The translations under genes and the position numbers were made by a program. From Methylobacterium hispanicum (GTDB lineage: Bacteria > Pseudomonadota > Alphaproteobacteria > Rhizobiales > Beijerinckiaceae), in the NCBI RefSeq assembly GCF_022179285.1, contig NZ_BPQO01000004.1:186001-250000 (forward strand): a stretch of 64,000 nt of DNA, read 5' to 3'. Position 1 is the stretch's first letter. Every line of letters starts with the position of its first letter. The notes under the pieces were generated by a model. It saw only the letters and a list, made by a program, of their open reading frames with translations, was not told where the DNA came from and ran no database searches. Positions 43,077 to 52,373 of this stretch are shown in pieces.

Positions 43077-43679
43077 TCAGGGGGCAAGCACGTCGTGCCC
43101 CATGTGAACGACCCAAGCCACGCTTGGCGCGGGCACCGGCGAGGAGAGATCGGAAAGGCGCCAGAGCTCTTCGGATCCCGTTGCGTGGCTCCAGCCGCGA
43201 AGGAGCAGCGACGTACCGTCGTCGACGATGCAATGTGGACAGAGCGCCACCCTGCCTTCCGGCGTCGCAACCATGAGGGGCGTTGCAGCCACCGATGCCG
43301 AGACGAGAGCGGCCAGCAGTCGGTGGTCTACGGCAAGCCAAGGATCCGGATTGCGTTCGACCTTGAGAGGCAGGGCGGAGCCCTCATGCCGGCCGTCCTC
43401 CATGAAAGAACGGGCGCATTTGGGAAACACGGGCTTGAAGGAGGCGGACGGCACGTAGCGCTTGCCCGAGGTCATGACGATGTTTCCGGGCGTGATCCGG
43501 CCGTACTCGGAGATATCGTGGGAAGCTTGGGTGATGGAGATGCCGAAGCGGCAGGACAGCTCGCTTCTTCCCAGTCCGCCGGTCCAGTAGATCCTATCCT
43601 CAAGCCATCGAAGGCGTGAGACGATTCCTTCGCCTCCTCGCATTGCGACGATCTCGTTAAGCCGGAATTTAGGGTTCAC
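43077..43679 (-). CDS. CapW/BrxR-like regulator (short form)
   Basis: 200 residues. The N-terminal winged helix (SRLRWLEDRIYWTGGLGRSELSCRFGISITQASHDISEYGRI, followed by PGNIVMTSGKRYVPSASFKPVF) matches the DNA-binding domain of CapW/BrxR regulators, which repress BREX, CBASS and similar defence operons. The second part is a shortened WYL-like domain (EGRVALCPHCIVDDGTSLLLRGW ... SEELWRLSDLS), keeping 'R...CPH.iv.dG..l.lRgw' but lacking the W-Y-L triplet and the last WCX domain of ~300-residue relatives. It is divergent from the giant ATPase operon, the standard position for such a regulator. Confidence 0.75.
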   Translation of the reverse strand: MNPKFRLNEIVAMRGGEGIVSRLRWLEDRIYWTGGLGRSELSCRFGISITQASHDISEYGRITPGNIVMTSGKRYVPSASFKPVFPKCARSFMEDGRHEGSALPLKVERNPDPWLAVDHRLLAALVSASVAATPLMVATPEGRVALCPHCIVDDGTSLLLRGWSHATGSEELWRLSDLSSPVPAPSVAWVVHMGHDVLAP

Positions 43680-43710
43680 CTTCGAGTTCCGCGCTGCGTG
43701 CAGTCACTGG

Positions 43711-43752
43711 TTGACCGGCACCGGCGCCCTCTCTAATCCATTCCTTCGATCG
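43711..43752 (+). promoter_or_regulatory. Probable promoter/operator of the giant ATPase operon
   Basis: TTGACC at 43711 and TAATCC at 43734, 17 bases apart, form a plausible -35/-10 pair 19-60 bases ahead of ATG 43771. The 16-base dispersed motif (43737-43752) overlaps the expected transcription start. The regulator's own promoter must lie in the same 90-base gap. Confidence 0.45.
43737..43752 (+). repeat. 16-base motif TCCATTCCTTCGATCG, copy 2
   Basis: Exact copy of 6459-6474, placed 19 bases before the start codon of the giant ATPase gene. Confidence 0.5.
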
Positions 43753-43770
43753 GGAGCAACCTGGACGACG

Positions 43771-46700
43771 ATGCAGACGCCGTACTCCACAACGCCGAGG
43801 CCGGACGGGATCGATCCCGACCTGTGGGCGGTTCTCTCGGAGCGGCTCCGCAACTACCTCGCGCGGCACCCCGGTTCACTGCCCGTCATCGAGGCGTCCG
43901 TGTACCGGCACCTGCCTGCGACGGTCGATCTGGAGTGGGTGAGATCCAAGCTCACACCGTCCATGCCGACGCACGCGGCGGCCCATGCCGAGCGCGCGCG
44001 CAGCCAAAACGTGGTCGCCTTCACGGACTGGCCGGACACGCACGAGGTCTCCCTCGACGACGTGGCGCTGGTCCATCTTCAGGCGATGCGCATGCCGCTA
44101 GGGCTCTTTCAGCTCTCGCGCGCCTACGTACGCAAGCTTTCGGATCCCACTACCTTGCATGCCGGATTCCGCGACTGGATCCGCAAGACGGTCGCGCTGG
44201 CGGGCTTCGGCCACGACGGCTTGCTGGAGGTCGATGAGGATCAGGTCCTGCGGGCCCTCATCGACAAGGGTGAGAACCGGCGCGCGCGGGACTTCGCGAT
44301 CCTCGCGACCATCGGCTCCTCACCTGAGGTGGAGGTGGCGCCCCTCTGCGAAGAGTTCGGCGACGTGCTCGGACTGCGGGAGCATTGGGACCACCACGCG
44401 AAGTTCCTGCTGCGCTTCGCAGCTACGTGCCACGAGCAAGCCTTCGTCCACGACGCGAGCCCGCCGGCGGGAAAGGTCGAGGAACTCGTCTACGCGATCT
44501 GCCGCCACGACCAGCCGGGGCCCTACGCGTTCCTCGTCTTCGATATGGACAACGAGGGATATCCTCCGATCTACCAATCCGAGGGTGGGGGCGAGGCCGA
44601 CGACGGACGCCCAACGGTCCCGGTGCCGACCTACGTCGACGGGGCGTGGCTGCGCGAGCGCCTCGCCCTTTCGGGAGCCATACGCAGCCAGCTGCATCGC
44701 AGCCGCGAACTCCTGGCCGTCTTCGCGCCTGCCGGGTGGTGGCCGTCGGAGAAGCCTTCGGGCGTCGAGATCGAGGGCCGGCTTCTGGCCGCGCTCTCGA
44801 TGCCTCACGTCCTCGCGGTCATCAATTACGAGATCCTCGCGCGCTCGCCCGCGGAGTGCGGAGCCTGGGAGTCCAGCCCGTTCCGCACCTTCTACAGGAA
44901 GATCGCAGCCCTCCTTCGCTCCTACGTCGCGGACGGCGTGTCACCCGACGGCTCGGCCGACGGCGTTGCGGACCGTGCCGCTCTGGCGGTCCTGATCGAG
45001 TTCGGCCACATCGATCTGGCACGCGAGTTCGCCGTCCTGCGCGGCGCCGAATTGTTCGACGAAGACTTCGTCTCGCTCATGGAAGGTCGCGACGAATTCG
45101 AAGAGGAGGTCGCCTTTCTCAAGGCGCGCCGCCAGCTCAAGGCCTGGACCGACCGCCGCGTTCGTATCGAGACCCTGGACGGCATCCGCAGACTGTCGAA
45201 CCGCGAGATCCAGGCCTTCGGGCCCGATGCTCCGCCGTCCACCCGCCGCCGCCACCCGCAGGCGCCCGCTTCCAGTCCACGCCGCAAGCACCGGCCGCAG
45301 CACAGGGTCGAGATCATGGATCTTCCTACCGCAGACGTATCTCCGGTCGAGGAAACGGTCCGCGGCGCGGCGGAGGCGAACGCGGAGCGTTGGTCCGCGG
45401 CGCTGGGCGAGGCTTCGGCGCTCGCTCTCGCGCTCGCGCAGGGCGAGCCCGACCCGACGGGATTGGTCGGCATCCGGGCCTGCATCGAGGCGGCGGAAAC
45501 CGCCGCGAAAGCCTGGGACGAGGCGAGACCGAAGCGCGTCGATGCCGCTCCCTTCGTCGAGCGGCTCCGCGGGGTGCGTACCGACCTCGCGCGCATGATC
45601 GACGATGCCGGATCGGAGCATGTCCCGCCCGAGGTTCCGTCCGTCGCCACCATCGCGCCTACCGACGTCACCGGTGTCGGACGGGCGGTGGAGGCCGCTG
45701 CGGACGACGTGCGCGTCGCGCTTGAGGCCGAGGGCCGCGTCGGCGACCTCAACGCCGCGATGGGCGCCGAGGCGCGGCTCGTGCGCAAGGCCGCCATCGG
45801 GGCCGAGATCGCAGCCGCGGTCGGCGTGCTCCTGGAGCGCATCGACACCGGCGTGCGCAGTCTCGGTGCCGCGGCGACGCTGCTGTCCGCCGCCGGCGGC
45901 CCCGAGGCCGTCGATCCGCCCAGCGGGCCGACTTCCGCCGTCGAGCAAGCGCCGACCGACGAAGGCGGTTCCGGAAGCGCTCCGCCGGAGGTGGACGCCC
46001 GCCCGGGGGCCGAGACGCGGACGGATGAGGCCGCCGTGGAAGCCCCTTCCGCCGTGGAAGCTCCTGCCGCCGCAGCGGCCGACGTGGCCTCCGCTCCGGT
46101 GCCGGCTCCGGCCGAAGACACGGAGATCGCGGACGACCCCGACGTCGAGGAGGGCGACCTCGCCCTCATGGCATCGCTTTCCGGCGAGGATGCCGCAACC
46201 GACCTTCCGTCCGATGCGGAGTCCATCGATCCGCCGGAGGATCGGGTGAACGCGCGCCTCCTGGATCTCGTGCGTACCCGCGAATTCGGGCTGGCCCATC
46301 ACCTCGCCGCGGCCGCACGCGTGGTCGAGCCCGGCGCCGGCCTCGCCGTGAGCGCCGAGGAGATGCGCTTCGCCGCCGCCTCCGGCTGCCTCGACCACGC
46401 GTTCCTGCAGACGGCGCCGGAAGTCGCCGCCAACCTCGTGGAGACCGGGCTCACAGCTCTGGATGCCATCCCGTCCTCGTCCGACGGTCCGGTCGCCGCC
46501 GCGCGGCGCATCCTCCTGTATCCGACCGCTCTGGAAATGGTGCTGTTCCACCCCGACACGAGCGCGGTCGAGATGGTGCGGGGCCTCAACGGCCTCGTGG
46601 AGGAGGTCCAGGAGGAGCACGCCCGCTTGGTAGAATCCGCGACGGCCGTCTCGCGCTCCCGTCTGCCGCTGTCGCCGGCGGTGCTCGGGCACGTCTCGAA

Positions 46701-49700
46701 CACCATCGAGGCGCAGTCGGGCGCCGATGCCATGCGGGCCCGCACCCTCGAACTGATCGAGGCCTTCTCACGGACCGCGTACTCGTTCCAGCTCGCCATC
46801 CGGATCCGGACGGCACTCTTCCAGTCCGACGGCCTGATCGGGCTCCTGCGCGACGCGATGCAGGGCAGGGATTCCGCCGCGGCCGAGGCCGCCGTGGCCG
46901 ACTTCGTCAAGGCGACCGCCGACCGCTCCCTGATCGTCGACGCGTTCGACCGGGCCGAGATCGCGCTCTGCCGCCAGTACCGTGGGATCGACGGACCGGC
47001 CCGCGACCGCATGATCACGCACGTCGAGGACATCCGCGACGCGGCCTCGGAGTACCTGGGTCGGCGCATGGCCGCCCGGATCGTCTCCGCCCAGGATACG
47101 CCCCGGATCCGCGAGGCCGTCAGCGAGCTGCGCAAGCGCCTCGCGGCCGCCGTCGGGGCCTTCCGCCGCCTCGAGGGCACGGACGATCCGGTGCTCGCCT
47201 CCGCCGCAGGCTTCGCGGCCGACCGCTACGAGGCACTCGACGTGGTCCTGGCGGGCGACGTCCGCGCGGTCGGCCGCACCGCCCACGCCGTCGCGCTGCA
47301 CGGGTCGCTGCCTATCCTGGAGACCCTGCAGTTCGGCCGGTCCTGGCAGCCGTCGCCCTACGATCCGTCCGAGATCGTCGAGGCCGTGCTCGCCGCGCCC
47401 CAGCCCCTGCTGCCGCCGCAGGGCGCGGAGCGGGACGCCGCCTACGAGAACGTCGTGCGCCGCCGCATCGAGGACGGTTCGCTCGTCGGCGCCCGGATGC
47501 TCATCGATCTGGCGGCCGAGCACGGCATCTCCGCCGCCTCCGCCTCCGGCATGTCCGAGCGCATCCGCGCGGACGTGGAGGCGGCCCGGGAGGAGCTCGC
47601 CCGCGAGTCGGCCGACGCCAGGGCCCTGATCGAGCGGGTGATGCGCTTCGGCTCCCTGTCGCGTCCCGAGGAGGCCCAACGCCTGATCTCCGTCGTCGAC
47701 CGCGTGGCGGAGGCACGGGTTCCGGTCGCGGTCTCGCTGGAGGATCGCGAGGAGCGCATCGACGTCGAACGCATCTACGACGTCCGCATCGCCTCAGCCC
47801 TGCTCGCGGAGGCCTCCGACGAGGCGCGGTCCCTTCTGGAGGAGCCGCGCGGGCGCCTGCTCGCCAGGATCGACGCGATGGCCGCGCGGCTTCCCGCCGA
47901 GGATGTCCGGCACATGCGCAGCCTGTGCGGCGAGGACGACCTCCTGACCGCAGAGGAGATCGTGGCGCTGGCGGAGGTTCGCGGCTCGATCGTCGCCGCC
48001 ACGGCCGCCCGCGTGGACCGGCTGGAGATCCTCGAGCGGACGACCCTGCCGGCCGCGGTGGCCCAGGGGCGCAACTACGCCGAAGCCGTCGCGGCGGCCA
48101 TCGCGGCCGGATCCGACCTGCCGGGCGCTCCCTTCTCGCTGCTCTCCCCGTCCCGCCGCGAGCGGTCCGGCGAGCTCTTCGCGGCCTGGCGCGAGCTGTT
48201 CCGCCACCTGGAGGGCGGCCTGGGCGGCTCCTCCCTGGCCGAGGAGGCCGGCGCCCTCCTGGAGGGGTTGGGCATCGCGTTCCGCCTCCGCGAGATCTCC
48301 AAGCTGTCGAGCGCGCAACGCAGGCTGTTCGTCGCCGACTGGGAAGGCATCCTGCCGACCGATGTGGAGAGCCATCTCCTGCCGGATTTCGGCAGCCTGA
48401 CCCACGGCGGCTGGCGGACGGCCGTCACGACGACCCTGCCGGGCGACGCCGTCCTGTCCGAGATCGCGAAGTCGGCCGGATCGTCGGGCATTCTGCTCCT
48501 GGTGGCCGAGGTGGTCTCCCAGGAGCGCCGCGAACGCTTCCTGCTGCAGAACCTCGCGGTGCGCCGCCGCATCGTGCTCGTCGACTCCGCCAGTCTCGTC
48601 CAGGCTCTCGCCGAGCCGGAGCTGCGCGCGCTGACGCCGATCGAGCTCGGCCAGCCCTACAGCTACGCGTGGCCCTTCCGCGACTTCGGCCGCGAGGCGG
48701 TCCCGCCCGAGCTCTTCGTCGGCCGCCGCCAGGAACTGGAGACGCTGTTCGAGGCCGGGGGAAGCTGCGTCGTCTACGGCGGCCGCCGCATCGGCAAGAC
48801 GGCGCTGCTCAAGCACCTCGTCGCCACCCGCGACGATCCGGCCAACGGCACGCTCGTCGCGTTCGTCGACGCCCAGGAGATCGGCTCCAGCCACCTGCCG
48901 AAGAAGATCTGGGACGACCTCCAGAAGGCCCTGCCGGCCATCTTCGAGAAGAAGAACGTCGGCGCGGATCCGCGCCGCGTCGCCGAGGAGATCGAGCGCT
49001 GGCTGAAGGCCGACCCGCGCCGCCGGATCGTGGTGCTGATCGACGAGGCCGACGACTTCGTGCGCGCGGACGCGGCCCAGAGCTTCGCCGTGTTCCACGC
49101 CTTGCAGACGCTGATGTCCAACACCGGACGGCGGTTCAAGCTCGTTCTCTCGGGGCTGCACAACGTGACCCGCCTCGCCCAGGTCGGGAACTCGCCGATC
49201 CTGCAGATCTCGTCCAACCCGCAGCGGATCGGCCCGCTGATGGGCGAGGAACTCAAGGACGCGGAGGATCTCGTGGTCCGGCCCTTCGCCGCCCTCGGCA
49301 TCCGGTTCGAACGCCGCGAGGACGTCTGGCGGCTGCTCTCCTACGCCAACTACGTGCCCGTCCTGGCCCAGACGCTCGCCAAGCACCTGCTGGAGCAGGT
49401 CGTGGAGGAGGCCGTGCGCACCGACAGGGTCGTGCGGGTCATCACCCGCGGCCTCGTCTCCCGGATCTTCGAGACCAAGCAGGTGCGCGAGGAGGTCAAG
49501 GAGAAGTTCCTGATGACCCTCCGCATCGACCTCAGGTACGAGCTCCTGGCGCACGTCGTCGCCGACCTGGTCCTGGGCAACGAGGCCTCCGGCATCATTG
49601 AGGAAGGCGTGTCCGTCCGCCTGATCCGCGACCACGCCCTCGAGTGCTGGCCGAAGGGCTTCTCCGACCCCAACCGCGTCTCGCTCTTCGAGGATCTCGT

Positions 49701-50838
49701 CGACGAGATGGAGGGGCTCGGCATCCTGCGGCAGGTCTCGGCCGACCGGTGGACCCTGCGCTCGACCGCGGTCACACGCCTGCTCGGCACCCGCGACGAG
49801 GTCGGCACGAAGCTCCTGGAGTTCATGGACCGCGAGGGGCCGAGCGAGTTCGACCCCAAGTCGCACCGCCGCCAGCTCGAACCGGCCGTGGGCTACGAGA
49901 AGGCGGACCGCCGTTCCTCGCCCCTGACCCTGGTCCAGGAGCGCGACCTGATCGCCGACCCGACGCCCGTGAAGGTCGTGTTCGGCACGGCAATGGCGGA
50001 CGTCGACCTCGTCTCGCTGGCGCTGCGCACCGCCCCGGGGTCGTTCTCGGACGGCAACCGCTTCGAGGTCTTCGCGCAGGCCTTCGCCGACCGCCGCGAG
50101 TTGCTGGACCGGCTGAGGCAGATCCGCGGCGGCGACCGTCAAACCGTCGTCGTGGTCGACGTGCGCAGCCCGTGGGAGCCGGACTGGATCGTCGACGCCC
50201 TCAAGGTGCGCCCGGTCGTGGAGAAGGCGGCCAAGGTCGTCTTCGTCGGCTCGGCCGCCCACGCGGCCGCCTACGCATCCGATCCGCGCTTCGTCCGTCT
50301 GACGACCGTCCGGGCCGTCCCCCTGGAGCCGTGGTCGACCGCGTTCCTCGACGCGCAGCTGATCCGTACGAACTCGATCGCGGGCGGAGAGGTGCGCGAC
50401 GCCCTGTACGGATCCCTGGGCGGCTGGAACGGGCCGCTGGCCCAGGTCCTCCAGACGGGGCGCGGCGGCCCCTTGGCGACCCGGGTCGAGAAGCTCGCGG
50501 CCGAGATCGACGCTTCGCCGGACACGCCCCTGCGCCTCGGGATGGACGGCCGCTTCGGCGCAGTCCTCGACGCTCTCGCCGAATACCACGGCGCTTCGAG
50601 CCCGTTCCACGTGGGCGACGTGGCCGTGCTCTTCGACGAGATCCCGAGGCTTCGGGACCTCGCCCGCGAGGGCGGACATCTGTCGAATGCCGAGGCGACG
50701 GTCGCCTACGGGATGCTGACCGGTGCCTTCCTGCCGCTGCCGAGCGCTCGCAACGACGAGGCCACGGGGGCGAGCTACGCCCTGTCCCCGCTCGTCCAAC
50801 GCGTCGTGGCCTCCGGCAACCGGAAGGAAGCGGCTTGA
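43771..50838 (+). CDS. Giant STAND/AAA-type ATPase of a putative defence cassette
   Basis: About 2,355 residues from ATG 43771; a TTG 60 bases upstream is the alternative start. Layout: ~1-480 helical globular region; 485-520 basic Pro/Arg linker; ~525-700 helical; ~705-815 acidic Pro/Ala linker; ~830-1620 long alpha-helical region (Arg/Ala/Glu-rich); ~1650-1900 ATPase (P-P-E-L-F-V-G-R-R-Q-E-L; Walker A Y-G-G-R-R-I-G-K-T-A-L-L near 1670; Walker B R-I-V-V-L-I-D-E-A-D-D near 1755; sensor region V-L-S-G-L-H-N-V-T-R); ~1900-2060 winged-helix-like; ~2075-2355 a second Rossmann-like domain without P-loop. STAND ATPases sense a trigger through their large non-ATPase parts and oligomerise. No effector nuclease is recognised in it. 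The stop overlaps the next ATG by one base. Confidence 0.85.
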   Translation: MQTPYSTTPRPDGIDPDLWAVLSERLRNYLARHPGSLPVIEASVYRHLPATVDLEWVRSKLTPSMPTHAAAHAERARSQNVVAFTDWPDTHEVSLDDVALVHLQAMRMPLGLFQLSRAYVRKLSDPTTLHAGFRDWIRKTVALAGFGHDGLLEVDEDQVLRALIDKGENRRARDFAILATIGSSPEVEVAPLCEEFGDVLGLREHWDHHAKFLLRFAATCHEQAFVHDASPPAGKVEELVYAICRHDQPGPYAFLVFDMDNEGYPPIYQSEGGGEADDGRPTVPVPTYVDGAWLRERLALSGAIRSQLHRSRELLAVFAPAGWWPSEKPSGVEIEGRLLAALSMPHVLAVINYEILARSPAECGAWESSPFRTFYRKIAALLRSYVADGVSPDGSADGVADRAALAVLIEFGHIDLAREFAVLRGAELFDEDFVSLMEGRDEFEEEVAFLKARRQLKAWTDRRVRIETLDGIRRLSNREIQAFGPDAPPSTRRRHPQAPASSPRRKHRPQHRVEIMDLPTADVSPVEETVRGAAEANAERWSAALGEASALALALAQGEPDPTGLVGIRACIEAAETAAKAWDEARPKRVDAAPFVERLRGVRTDLARMIDDAGSEHVPPEVPSVATIAPTDVTGVGRAVEAAADDVRVALEAEGRVGDLNAAMGAEARLVRKAAIGAEIAAAVGVLLERIDTGVRSLGAAATLLSAAGGPEAVDPPSGPTSAVEQAPTDEGGSGSAPPEVDARPGAETRTDEAAVEAPSAVEAPAAAAADVASAPVPAPAEDTEIADDPDVEEGDLALMASLSGEDAATDLPSDAESIDPPEDRVNARLLDLVRTREFGLAHHLAAAARVVEPGAGLAVSAEEMRFAAASGCLDHAFLQTAPEVAANLVETGLTALDAIPSSSDGPVAAARRILLYPTALEMVLFHPDTSAVEMVRGLNGLVEEVQEEHARLVESATAVSRSRLPLSPAVLGHVSNTIEAQSGADAMRARTLELIEAFSRTAYSFQLAIRIRTALFQSDGLIGLLRDAMQGRDSAAAEAAVADFVKATADRSLIVDAFDRAEIALCRQYRGIDGPARDRMITHVEDIRDAASEYLGRRMAARIVSAQDTPRIREAVSELRKRLAAAVGAFRRLEGTDDPVLASAAGFAADRYEALDVVLAGDVRAVGRTAHAVALHGSLPILETLQFGRSWQPSPYDPSEIVEAVLAAPQPLLPPQGAERDAAYENVVRRRIEDGSLVGARMLIDLAAEHGISAASASGMSERIRADVEAAREELARESADARALIERVMRFGSLSRPEEAQRLISVVDRVAEARVPVAVSLEDREERIDVERIYDVRIASALLAEASDEARSLLEEPRGRLLARIDAMAARLPAEDVRHMRSLCGEDDLLTAEEIVALAEVRGSIVAATAARVDRLEILERTTLPAAVAQGRNYAEAVAAAIAAGSDLPGAPFSLLSPSRRERSGELFAAWRELFRHLEGGLGGSSLAEEAGALLEGLGIAFRLREISKLSSAQRRLFVADWEGILPTDVESHLLPDFGSLTHGGWRTAVTTTLPGDAVLSEIAKSAGSSGILLLVAEVVSQERRERFLLQNLAVRRRIVLVDSASLVQALAEPELRALTPIELGQPYSYAWPFRDFGREAVPPELFVGRRQELETLFEAGGSCVVYGGRRIGKTALLKHLVATRDDPANGTLVAFVDAQEIGSSHLPKKIWDDLQKALPAIFEKKNVGADPRRVAEEIERWLKADPRRRIVVLIDEADDFVRADAAQSFAVFHALQTLMSNTGRRFKLVLSGLHNVTRLAQVGNSPILQISSNPQRIGPLMGEELKDAEDLVVRPFAALGIRFERREDVWRLLSYANYVPVLAQTLAKHLLEQVVEEAVRTDRVVRVITRGLVSRIFETKQVREEVKEKFLMTLRIDLRYELLAHVVADLVLGNEASGIIEEGVSVRLIRDHALECWPKGFSDPNRVSLFEDLVDEMEGLGILRQVSADRWTLRSTAVTRLLGTRDEVGTKLLEFMDREGPSEFDPKSHRRQLEPAVGYEKADRRSSPLTLVQERDLIADPTPVKVVFGTAMADVDLVSLALRTAPGSFSDGNRFEVFAQAFADRRELLDRLRQIRGGDRQTVVVVDVRSPWEPDWIVDALKVRPVVEKAAKVVFVGSAAHAAAYASDPRFVRLTTVRAVPLEPWSTAFLDAQLIRTNSIAGGEVRDALYGSLGGWNGPLAQVLQTGRGGPLATRVEKLAAEIDASPDTPLRLGMDGRFGAVLDALAEYHGASSPFHVGDVAVLFDEIPRLRDLAREGGHLSNAEATVAYGMLTGAFLPLPSARNDEATGASYALSPLVQRVVASGNRKEAA

Positions 50839-52265
50839 TGGATCAGGGAACCGCCTTCTGGAGCCTGCCGGGCCCGGCCCGTTTCGTCGGCGAGGTCGTC
50901 GGCAAGGTCCTTTCCGCGCGCCGCGGCCTCGTCGGCATCGCCTTGCCCGAGCGCGTTCCGGCCGGCCTTCTCGGCGCGGTGCGCGAGAGCCTGCTGGACC
51001 GCGGCAGCGGACGCGTGGTGCGCGTCAGGGCCGGTGAGGGGCTGTTCGCCCGCTCCATCGCCCACGGCCTCGCCCACGCGGCGGGAGCCCGCAACGCGTC
51101 GGTCCGCAACGTCTCGGCGCTCGCGGCCGCGCCCGAGGTCTCGGCCACGACCTTCCTGATCGACGGCATCGGCGCCGGCGATTGGCCCCGCTGGAGTGCA
51201 TTCCTCCGCAGCTTCGCCTCGGCGAGCGCCGAAACGGACCGCACGCTCGCGCCGGTGCTCGCCGTCTGCCGCCCCGTCGGCATCGCCCGGCGCGACGCCG
51301 CGCACCTCTTCGAGGCGGGCGAGGCGGCATGGCGCGGCTGCGTCTCGCCGCTCGACATGCGGATGCACGTCGGCCTCCTCCGATCGCATCGGGGATCGGA
51401 ACCCCTCCTCGAGCGGGTCGCGGCTGAGACGGTCGTGCGGGTGGCGCTCTGGGATCCCGCCATGGCCGAGGCCTTGGCCGCGCTGGACGCCCGCCGCCTC
51501 GCCGATCCGGACCAGATCGTCGCGGCCGCGCGGCAGGGCGGCACCGACGAGGCGCCCTGCTGGGAGAACGGTCTCGCCGATCTCTGGGACGGACGGCCCA
51601 CGCTCCACGTCGCCGCCTGCCGGGGCAAGGTGGGGGCCGCCGAGCTGCGCCGGCGGGTATGGGCGGCGCAGGCTCAGCACGTCCTGCCGTTCGTCGACGA
51701 GGTCCTGGCCTGCTTCATCGAGCGGTATCGACCGGCGCTGGAAGCCGCGCTGCCCCTTCCGGTGCCGATCCGGCGGGGCACGCTGCACGTCGTCGTGCCC
51801 GAGGATCTCGAGATCGCATCGCTCTGGCGGCTGCTCGCCGATCAGATCCCGCCCGCAGAGGCGGCCTTCCTCAAGTCCGTGCTCGCCATGCGCAACCAAG
51901 TCGCCCACCACCAGACCGTGAAGCCGGACTTGCTCGCGGCGGCTTCCGAAGCCTGGGAGAGGATCCGCGCCGAGCGGGACGCGGTTCCGGGCTGGGCATG
52001 GCCCCGCTGCGGGCAGCGCCTCGAGTTCGTCGTCGGCCGGGCCCCGTCGGATGCACTCGCTCCGGAACCGAAATCCGCGCCCGGAGCCGCGTTCGCCGTG
52101 CTCGCGCGTCTGGTCCAGCAGCGGCTCGCGGCCGGCGAGGATGCCGTCGTGGACGCCGCCGACCTCCCGCCTGCGGTTCTGGAGCGGCTCGCGGCCCTGA
52201 TGCCGTCCGACATCGAGGTGGTGCGGCCCGTCCCCCGGCAGGCCGAACAAGGCCGAGCGGCTTGA
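50838..52265 (+). CDS. HEPN-motif partner of the giant ATPase
   Basis: 475 residues, translated from an ATG that shares a base with the preceding stop (TGATG). The N-terminal ~250 residues (ARFVGEVVGKVLSARRGLVGIALPERVPAGLLGAVRESLL ... TTFLIDGIGAGDWPRWSAFLRSF ... APVLAVCR) have the strand order of a degenerate P-loop or ATPase-like fold without Walker A. Residues ~340-380 contain S-V-L-A-M-R-N-Q-V-A-H-H-Q-T-V, an Rx4H HEPN motif used by RNase toxins and Abi proteins. It may therefore be the effector controlled by the ATPase, with the N-terminal part serving for docking. Family not named with certainty. Confidence 0.75.
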   Translation: MDQGTAFWSLPGPARFVGEVVGKVLSARRGLVGIALPERVPAGLLGAVRESLLDRGSGRVVRVRAGEGLFARSIAHGLAHAAGARNASVRNVSALAAAPEVSATTFLIDGIGAGDWPRWSAFLRSFASASAETDRTLAPVLAVCRPVGIARRDAAHLFEAGEAAWRGCVSPLDMRMHVGLLRSHRGSEPLLERVAAETVVRVALWDPAMAEALAALDARRLADPDQIVAAARQGGTDEAPCWENGLADLWDGRPTLHVAACRGKVGAAELRRRVWAAQAQHVLPFVDEVLACFIERYRPALEAALPLPVPIRRGTLHVVVPEDLEIASLWRLLADQIPPAEAAFLKSVLAMRNQVAHHQTVKPDLLAAASEAWERIRAERDAVPGWAWPRCGQRLEFVVGRAPSDALAPEPKSAPGAAFAVLARLVQQRLAAGEDAVVDAADLPPAVLERLAALMPSDIEVVRPVPRQAEQGRAA

Positions 52266-52292
52266 AGGCCGGCCGAAGGGGCGAACGCGCTG

Positions 52293-52313
52293 GGCCGCGA
52301 CTAAGGCGCGGCC
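52293..52313. terminator. Hairpin between convergent genes
   Basis: GGCCGCG / ACTAAGG / CGCGGCC forms a perfect 7-bp stem in the 108-base gap between the ends of the HEPN partner and the DUF3223 gene. No T-run, so it could terminate in both directions only with Rho or as a weak site. Confidence 0.45.
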
Positions 52314-52373
52314 GACCGTGGCTGCGTCGAGGCCATGCGCGGGCCGGTCCCGGGTTGGTGTTCGGCCGTGGCT

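Noticed and set aside
47794..50799. 1,001-codon open frame antisense to the giant ATPase
   Set aside because: High G+C leaves antisense frames open; the composition is Arg/Asp/Gly-rich without motifs, while the plus strand shows Walker motifs.
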